Shown here in pieces: positions 56,991 through 64,000 of a stretch of 64,000 bases of DNA. Position 1 is the first letter of the stretch. Each line of letters starts with the position of its first letter. Source of the DNA: Gracilaria vermiculophylla (Eukaryota; Rhodophyta; Florideophyceae; Gracilariales; Gracilariaceae); NCBI GenBank assembly GCA_019155205.2, contig JAHNZQ020000049.1, forward strand, positions 880,163 to 944,162, given 5' to 3'. The notes under the pieces were generated by a model, which was not told the DNA's origin, did not search any database, and worked only from the letters and a program-made list of their open reading frames with translations. The position numbers and the translations under genes are program-made.

Positions 56991-59542
56991 CACACGAGGT
57001 TCTTGTTCGCCGCAGCATTTACGCGCAAATCGGAAGCATCAAATGTGATCTTGCAGTACGTTAATTGGTTTGAACGTCAATCGCGCAAGCTGTCCTCTCG
57101 CTCCACTCGGATGGTGGTTCGGAGTTCTTCAAGACACAGAAAGCATTGCAGCGCAAGGGTGTCAACATCCGTACTACTTCTGCATATACACCGTCATCCA
57201 ATGGCCTAGCTGAGCGTCACATTGGTGTCCTCATGGGACCAACACGTGTCTGTTTGGAGCAGTCAAATCTGCCACTTTCTTATTGGAGCGATGCCCTTCT
57301 TCACGTAGTCTCCTGTCGCAACATGATTGTACATCGTGGTACTGATCGCATTCCTTTCACCCATCTGCTGCACGAACCTCCTTATGATGTAAAACATGTT
57401 CGCCCATTTGGATTCCGCGCCCTTGTCGAACTTGATCCAAATAACAAGAAGAAAGTGCAACCTTGTCTGGTTGAGGGGATCAATCATGGACACGTCCAAG
57501 GTGGGATGTACAAGATATTATCAAACCACGGAAAAATAACCACAAAACACGAACGCTTCCCTGAAGATGAGTTTCCTGGCTTTTCATTGTTTGGAATGTC
57601 GCCTTCATCTGTTCACCACTTGCCTGACCACACAAACGGCTTTGAATCTAGTGATGATGAAACACCAGCCCGTTCGGGTTTTCGTTCCACTACAAAATCC
57701 CAGACTCTTCCATCAAACACTTACGGTAATGACGTTAACACCTCAAGAGCACCAGTTACAGGTACCAGTGGACTTACTCAATATCCAGAGAACTCTTCTC
57801 CCTACCACCCGGACCGTGGTGGACACTCTTCGAACTGTGACGATGCCAGCAGCAGTGAATTGACTCATTACCCCGACAAGCCTTCGACATATGACCCTGA
57901 CCTTGGCAGCTATGCCTCTGATTACGAAGCTGAGTTAGCCAACACTGCTCGGACCCTTCCAGATGCAATTAAAACGTCTGACGAGCCCACCTTACGTCAA
58001 GCTCTCTCATCAGCTGAATCTGACTATTGGATGGATGCAATCCAAACAGAGCTGGATACCATTCGTAAGCTTGGCACCTTCGAAGAAGCAACTCTTCGTC
58101 ATGGGTCCCCTATTCCGTCCGGGTTTATCTTTCGTCTCAAAAGAGATCATGAAGGGCGACCCCTACGGTTCAAGGCCCGCCTTGTTGCAAGAAGCAACTT
58201 TCAACCGGTTACTGACAGAGATAGTCTTTATGCTCCGGTGTTGAACTTTGAAATATTTCGGGTAATGATGGTCCTTGCTACCGCTTTGCAATAGGATCGT
58301 CAACATATTGATATCAAAGGCGCTTTCCTTCATGCGTCAATGCCGGTGGACAAACTAGTCTGGATCAAACTCCCCAAAATCCCAAACGTAGCTGTCGCCG
58401 ATGGTCGAGTCGTCAAACTTGTGAAATCTCTTTATGGAACGAGAGAGGCCCCGAGACTTTTATATGAAGATATATCCACATACCTTTGCTCTCTTGGTTT
58501 CCGAAAACTTCAATCGGCTCCTTGTGTCTTTGTACGTGAAAATGCTTCAGGCATTGTCGTAGTGTTGGCTTATGTCGACGATATCAGCATCTTTGGATCT
58601 TTCGATCGCACATCTTGGGTGAAATCGGAATTACGTGCTCACTATGATGTCTCGGACTTAGGTCCAACTGATCTCTATTTGGGTGTTTTCATTGCGGAAG
58701 AACATGATGGTATTGTCCTTCATCAGCGGCCACTCATCGAGAAGATAATCAGGGTATCTCGGATGGAGCCCGCTACATTCTTGGCAACTCCTCTGCCACA
58801 GTCACACTGTCTCTATGACTCAATGACAGCTCCCTCCAAGGAGGAGGCTTCTGAAATGGCCAATGTTCCGTACAAAACGGTGCTTGGCTCGCTGTTGTTT
58901 CGAAGCACACGGACCCGTCCGGACCTAGCTACTGCTGTTTCAATGTTGGGCAAGTACGCATCGCAGCCTCTCCCACAGCACTGGGAATGCATGAAAAAGG
59001 TTGTGAAGTACCTAATTGGGACGAAGGATTATGGCTTGAAGATACCTCGAAGTGTCACATCCAAAGTTACTTCATGGTCTGATGCAGACCGGGGTCGCGA
59101 TTTAACGAAACGACAGTCCAAAGGGGGTTTTGTCATCACAGATGGAGATGTACCTGTTATTTGGAGCTCAAAGCTTCTGAAAGCTACTGCTTTATCCACC
59201 ACTGAGGCAGAGTTCTACGCCATTCCGGAATGCATCAAACAAGTCAGTTGCTTAAAGAATGCTTTGCAAGAACTTTTATTCTCGTTAGATTATGCTGTTG
59301 AGCTTTTTCAAGACAATCTTGGTGCTATCTCTTGGACTCAAACTGATTTTGGGATGCGGAAAGCGAAACATATCGAGCTTCGACATTATCACGTCATTGA
59401 CGCGGTGAACAATAACATATTGATATCAAACATGTGTTTTCAGAGCAAAACCGTGCGGACATGTTTACAAAGTCTCTTATTGGTAACCTGTTTGTTTCTT
59501 ATCGCACAGCTCTCCACGTTTCTCCCGTATGGGTCGAGGGGG
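56991..59542 (+). pseudogene. Copia copy 2 gag-pol, part after the TRIM insertion
   Basis: Integrase resumes with RFLFAAAFTRKSEASNV. A 1-base shift near 57095 follows, then the second Asp (HSDGGSEF, about 57112) and the Glu (NGLAERH, about 57210). A Ser/Pro/Asp-rich linker (57600-57950) leads to reverse transcriptase, with FKARLVAR (about 58170), a TAG at 58292-58294, DIKGAFLHASMP and an intact YVDD (58571-58582). RNase H shows WSDADRGRD and TEAEFYAIPE (about 59075-59230). A final shift near 59430 precedes NRADMFTKSLIG. Catalytic residues are kept, so the lesions are recent compared with copia copy 1. Confidence 0.9.
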
Positions 59543-59770
59543 TGTCTCAAAGACTTTGAGTCTTTGCATCTTGTTCAAATTTGTATGTCTATATATATAA
59601 CGAGAACTGGTTTTGATAATTTTTATTTGTCTTGTTCACGAGAGCATATATCGTAGTTCCCTATGCTCTCGTAAATCTCCTATGACTTTAAATACAAGGC
59701 ATTGAGTTAATCACTGATATCTCAAGGCCCTTAGCTTCCATTATCTTGTTCCCACCTGTTCATCCTCTCA
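59543..59770 (+). repeat. 3' LTR of copia copy 2 (228 bp)
   Basis: It begins TGTCTCAAAG directly after the tract GTCGAGGGGG and matches the 5' LTR. It keeps the 11-bp hairpin (59638-59648 with 59662-59672). Several substitutions separate the two LTRs, so the insertion is not brand new. Confidence 0.9.
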
Positions 59771-61290
59771 AGATCCGGTGGTAATCATTGCATTCATATG
59801 TCTTGGTTATAATTACAACGTTACAACGGTACACAGAGAACAAACTCAAAATCGTTTTTATGATCCGCATCTAAACACACAATGCAACCTAGTGCCTAAC
59901 TTTCAAAGTGAAATCAAAGACCGGCTTTAAGGAGCGACTAATACTCCCGCTACATTTTGAAGACAGATACATTTCAAAGCCCGTTTCTATCCCTCGTTAG
60001 TCAATGTGATGCCTTATGACGTAAGAATGTATCTACAAAGCTTATTTGGTTTAGTCAAATAGTATTGCACAAAGCTGTATACGTCTATCCTGCTTGCTTG
60101 CCTTCATTCTGTTTATTTCGCGTGGGGCTAGGCCTTTTATAATTGCCCTTGTAAGGTGTTGCGTGGATGTGCCCGTTCGCGCGGGCTACATCTAGTGTTC
60201 TTCGTTTTGGCTATCGCGGGGGTCTACCCGTTTGCGGGGGGGTCGTCTAATTTCGTCCATGCTGACATTTGCTATCGAAGTCTGAGCCCAGTTCAGTCCT
60301 GCATTTCCCAATGGTTTTGTGGTTGATTGCAAGCCACTTCAACACATAGCATTAAGCGCTTTATTGCAGCGTACGACCCACATCAGCATAGAAAGTAGAA
60401 ACACATGTTTTCCTTTTTTTTAATTTTAATTTTATACTTTCCCGGGGTTTCAAAACATATGATTTGAATGTCTCAGGTTGCACCCAGATTGCTATCCAAT
60501 ATCCAGGTTCATTTTGGTACTCGACGCGACAATAAGAAAGCATCAACAACTGCGTGCAAATACTGGAAAAGCTGAACATAACGAAAGCAATATTCAATTT
60601 TGGAAGTTTCAGGGTTGGTAAGAGTGCGTTTGTGTTGGCATACGTTTTTGCTCGAGGGAGATGGAGATTTAGAGCAAATCCGAAGCACAAACCCACACAC
60701 GTCACGCACCGTGACGCTTTGTGCCTTTCATAATTATGTTTTGTGATTTCAGGAGATCCATAATTTAAACGTTCCGCCACTTGCGTTAGGCATGCATGAT
60801 AAATTACTCAAGCAAGGGAAGATTTTCTACGCATGTTTAATTTTTATCAAAAGTAACCGGGTAAAATAATTGAAAAGCCTGTGAAAATTTGGAGCAAGAT
60901 TTTAATTTACAGTGTTCAAGAGTTTGTGAAGGTAAAAACGATTAAAATCTATATATGGCGCACATATCGAATTGTTTTAGAAAGCTTTCTTGAGTTTGAA
61001 GATATTACAATAGCTTTTTGAAATCTTTGACGCTTTCCATATGCGAGGATGATTTATATAAAGAGACGTTCTCATGATGGCCGTTGACAAAAAGCAAACA
61101 CTGAAATTGATCACGGGCCTTACATTGAAAGCTGGTATTCAAAGACCGATATAAAAATCCCGCATTGCAGAAAAGCGAAACACATATAAATTTGCAAGAT
61201 TATGGTTTTTATAAGATAGAAACCAGAATTTGCAGCAAGATTCTCATCTAAAAAGATTTATATCATGTAGTTTGTCTCGAATAAATGTCA
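59771..61290. other. Intergenic DNA, no convincing gene
   Basis: AT-rich apart from a G-rich patch at 60180-60250. A 139-codon minus-strand frame (60361-60780) has no recognisable motif and no promoter signal; it is left uncalled. Confidence 0.4.
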
Positions 61291-61298
61291 AGCCAAAG

Positions 61299-61973
61299 TT
61301 AAGCTTGAAGAGTAAAACGAGTATGGTGCTGGGCGCTGACAATCTGAATGGTTCCAACTTCAGTAGCAGCGCAGCCATACTGAGCTCCGGGACTGACTGT
61401 AGCTGAAAGAAGAGTACCAGGCACAGCTCCACTATCAGACTTCCTTCGAAGAGATGCCTTCAGGGTTACATCACCTTCGTCTTCAGTTCCGTGCCATCCA
61501 GCGCGAGCAGCGACTGAAGTGGATCCAGACCATTTACCGTCCGCAAGCGCCTGAGCAATGTCAATGACAACTATTTCTCTACCACCATAGCTTGTATCGT
61601 CTCCACTGAAGTCAAGATACGCAGTATTTGGGTTGCAAGAGAATCCGACATTTCCGTTCAAGAAGTGCGTACTAGTATCCAGGTCTGATTGACCCTCACT
61701 CCATGAGTACTCCAGAACAAGCTCAATTGATGCCAAGTGGACGTTGGACATGATGAATGAGTTTTCGGGCATCTCACACGCAAAGCCAGTTTGATTCTGC
61801 GTGTTTGTGCAAGGGAAAACACCACAAACACCGCGGGTCACGGCATGGTTACATTCATTTTGAGACAAGGCTCGATCGGCATTGCATCGGTTGGGGCACA
61901 TATCCACTGGGTATGGCACTGCGACGGCAAAAGCCGCCAACGATATCAGAGCTGAAAAAAAGATGGTTTTCAT
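61299..61973 (-). CDS. Secreted cysteine-rich protein, 224 aa, unknown function
   Basis: The ATG is at 61973 and the TAA at 61299-61301. Residues 1-18 form a clear signal peptide (MKTIFFSALISLAAFAVA), with probable cleavage before VPYPVD. Six or seven cysteines follow within about 45 residues (CPNRC, NEC, GVCGVFPC, FAC), suggesting a disulphide-bonded module, with one NQT glycosylation site. The rest (about 75-224) is predicted beta-rich from its alternating pattern, with DLDTSTHFLNGNVGFSC and DDTSYGGREIVVIDIAQAL; two further Cys lie there. I do not recognise a named family. A TATA box lies about 90 bases upstream of the ATG. No introns are needed. It is probably exported to the cell wall or matrix. 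Confidence 0.8.
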   Translation of the reverse strand: MKTIFFSALISLAAFAVAVPYPVDMCPNRCNADRALSQNECNHAVTRGVCGVFPCTNTQNQTGFACEMPENSFIMSNVHLASIELVLEYSWSEGQSDLDTSTHFLNGNVGFSCNPNTAYLDFSGDDTSYGGREIVVIDIAQALADGKWSGSTSVAARAGWHGTEDEGDVTLKASLRRKSDSGAVPGTLLSATVSPGAQYGCAATEVGTIQIVSAQHHTRFTLQA

Positions 61974-62060
61974 ACTGTTTGTGTGAATCGTTGTTTGGTT
62001 GAGGTTCTGAAGAAGTTGATGGTTTAGAATACATGCTCAAAGTAGCCTGTACCTTTGCCC

Positions 62061-62067
62061 TTTTATA
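62061..62067 (-). promoter_or_regulatory. TATA box of the secreted-protein gene
   Basis: The minus strand reads GGGTATAAAAGGGC, with TATAAAA at 62061-62067, about 90 bases before the start codon at 61973. With initiation about 30 bases downstream, the 5' UTR would be about 60 bases. Confidence 0.7.
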
Positions 62068-64000
62068 CCCGATCTCTACCCGGCATGGGGGCCGGATTAG
62101 AACACAGCATGCAACTTCAAACTCCAACATGTTGATCGATTCTTCGGTGCACACCGTGAAAGGTGACAAAGATGGAGCTGACATCGTCTCCACGATATAT
62201 TGAGATCATTACAACATTAAGAAACTGCGTATCTAAAATTTCAAAACCCTTCCATCACGTGGATGCTTGAAGTTATTGGTGCAAAGGAGTCGTGGACAAC
62301 GATGACAATGTCATGGTTTTCTCCCTGTTGTCAATTTAGCTCTTAAACCCACCACATCCTTCGACGACCATTTGCACTACCCATCTGTACACAAGAGCGA
62401 GAACCTGCTTTGGGCAGTGCCGTGGTATCGGTAGGAACGCTGTTGCTTCAATATGTCGACCACGAAGATTGAGTGAAGATTGGGGTCATTCATTGCACCG
62501 ACCTGGAACCAAGAGGCGCAAGCAAACCACATCTGCATTAACTACAACGTATCATCAGCCTGATCAAGTTTGTTCAAAGTTGGTATTTGAGGCTCCTCCT
62601 TAGTGGAACACAAACTGTGTTGTACCTCCTCCTCGCGTGGCTTTGCTACAGCGCATACTTATTTTTTTATTTTTTGTACTGCCACAAGATCTGATACGCA
62701 GTACAATCACAGTGGCTTGAGCATGTCATATGCAGTGCTACACAGCTTGGAAGTGACGAATCAAAACAAGCCAGAAAATAGTTATGCCATTGCGAATGTG
62801 CAGAACTGTGAAAAGGCTGTCATTCTCTTCTCAACTTGCCATTGCTCTGGTGCACAATACTTGCATACATGTATCTTCTTTGCTGTTCATCTCTGTGAGA
62901 GGGGCGTTTGGGAGTAAGAAGGACAAATCGCACAAACCTGGCTCAAGACAACCCGTCATCACCGCGAGAGAGATGCCGTACCGCCAATCTGTGGCTCGAG
63001 AGCAGTGGCACAAATGTGATGTCTAGTACTGTGGTGTGATTCCCGCGGCTTGGCTGTATGTGAGGGTCCTTGTTGCGGTGCCGGCTGATTCAGGTCACGA
63101 TTGGCAGCTGGCCTTGCTGGGCAGCGCCTGGCCGCGTCATAACTTACAGGGCATCATACAGCCATAAAGTATTGCACCCATGCGCAGGAGCGGAGCGCTG
63201 TAATATGAGGGAACGCGGCTGAGAATCTAAGTTTTGGAACAACAAAATGACCCGCTTGGCGAGTAGGCATACGTAGATGCACCGTTCCGACATGCATGGT
63301 GCACGTGCAGCTACTCCATTCCGTTAAATCTTTTCCTCATCGGAACCAAGCGTTCAGCACCGCTGTCTTTCAGTGTGAGAGGCAACCCAAACGACAACAG
63401 CATGGTATGGTACCTCCTTGGTGCGTTTGAAAAACAGATGGGCCGACATGTCATCTTTTACGGAACAGATAAAGGGTTCGCAAACCCTAGCCAACTATTT
63501 TATTCTGTGAGTGTCACTGAAACGCCACAGCCAGTGGAACAGCAGATTGTGTGTTAAAGAGGTACATTGTGTTGCCATACCTTCAAATTCCATAACACCA
63601 ATCATTCTGTACTACTTTCTCGTGCCTCTTGAGAACTGCACTGTTCACAACACTTTGAGCCACGTCCCATATTGTTGAAGTAGATTGCATGGCCACAGAG
63701 GTGATCACAATGCGACTTATTGTTATGATGGTGTTTTTTTTCATACCATAAACGTTTGTTGGGCAATGTCGAGATAATAAATGCCAGTACTGGCCTTGTC
63801 ATTGAACATTCCATCCAATGCAAGAGATCAATCATCGCCCAGCTAGCAGTTGCACGACATCGGAGGTTCCATATCGCTCACAAGCGCAAGATTAGTGCGA
63901 TGGTTGTATGAAAACTTCAGAATCCTTGTTACTATATCCATAGAGCCTAAAGAGAATTACGGTCGAGCAGTAAGGATGTTGCTGCTGTGCCGATCAAACT
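62068..64000. other. Intergenic DNA, no gene seen
   Basis: Open frames up to about 100 codons occur on both strands without motifs, signal peptides or homology to other parts of the window. Upstream control sequences of the secreted-protein gene may extend into the first few hundred bases. Confidence 0.4.

Larger units (their letters stand above)
54673..59770 (+). mobile_element. Ty1/copia element, near full length (copia copy 2)
   Basis: Two 228-bp LTRs flank a PBS and one gag-pol frame followed by a G-rich tract (59534-59542, GTCGAGGGG). The element carries a 311-bp TRIM in integrase, two nonsense codons (55328 and 58292) and two frameshifts (about 57095 and 59430). Without these it would be an ordinary autonomous copia element of about 4.8 kb. 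Confidence 0.9.

Noticed and set aside
225..59542. Non-standard genetic code with sense TAA/TAG
   Set aside because: Host-like frames of 638 and 224 codons contain no in-frame TAA, TAG or TGA, and element genes contain TGA and frameshifts as well.
60361..60780. 139-codon minus-strand frame as a gene
   Set aside because: No motif, no promoter, no homologous copy in the window; Lys/Leu/Ser-rich composition typical of chance frames.

Overview
The window looks like a repeat-rich stretch of a eukaryotic nuclear genome. Nearly all recognisable coding sequence belongs to mobile elements: Ty1/copia, Ty3/gypsy chromovirus, a second Ty3/gypsy family, Tc1/mariner, Harbinger-like and piggyBac-like. Only two intronless gene models look like host genes. 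Intron-poor genes scattered between nested LTR elements would fit a florideophyte red alga such as Chondrus, but that is inference; nothing here identifies the species. No rRNA, complete tRNA, CRISPR array or prokaryotic operon was seen.

Layout. 1-223 is the end of a gypsy LTR that cuts into a decayed copia gag-pol (225-3596). 4087-4266 is a tiny mariner-family derivative. 6597-8671 (minus) is a host-like coiled-coil/acidic-repeat protein with an apparent 1-base frameshift near its C-terminus. 13597-14880 and 20633-21928 are two copies of one mariner-family element. Between them lies a truncated chromovirus (15456-20011). A 49-bp palindrome (20047-20095) sits just beyond its broken end. 22689-23914 (minus) is gag-zinc knuckle-protease of a different gypsy family, and 24533-25421 is a Tc1 element with a recognisable DD34E transposase. 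25422-43835 is a chromovirus that carries a second chromovirus (26836-36158) inserted in it, flanked by the 5-bp duplication GTCTG.

45904-48011 holds a two-gene Harbinger-like transposon (Myb-like protein and DDE transposase, convergent). 48547-53462 is a complete but decayed piggyBac-like element with 227-bp inverted repeats; its transposase reading frame contains what looks like a YqaJ/lambda-exonuclease-type PD-(D/E)XK nuclease. 54673-59770 is a nearly full copia element with both LTRs, and a 311-bp miniature LTR element (TRIM) with 80-bp LTRs and a CACAC duplication is inserted in its integrase. 61299-61973 (minus) encodes a secreted cysteine-rich protein with a clear TATA box.

The elements repeat a few themes. 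The three chromovirus copies share an extra reading frame on the strand opposite to gag-pol, between the chromodomain and the 3' LTR. The copia element and the TRIM inside it share the same primer binding site, complementary to the anticodon arm of initiator tRNA-Met, so the copia machinery could have mobilised the TRIM. The TRIM also has tRNA-like A-box and B-box sequences. All element genes carry stops or frameshifts, so none looks active as it stands. Coordinates of decayed genes are outer limits of homology, not intact ORFs.
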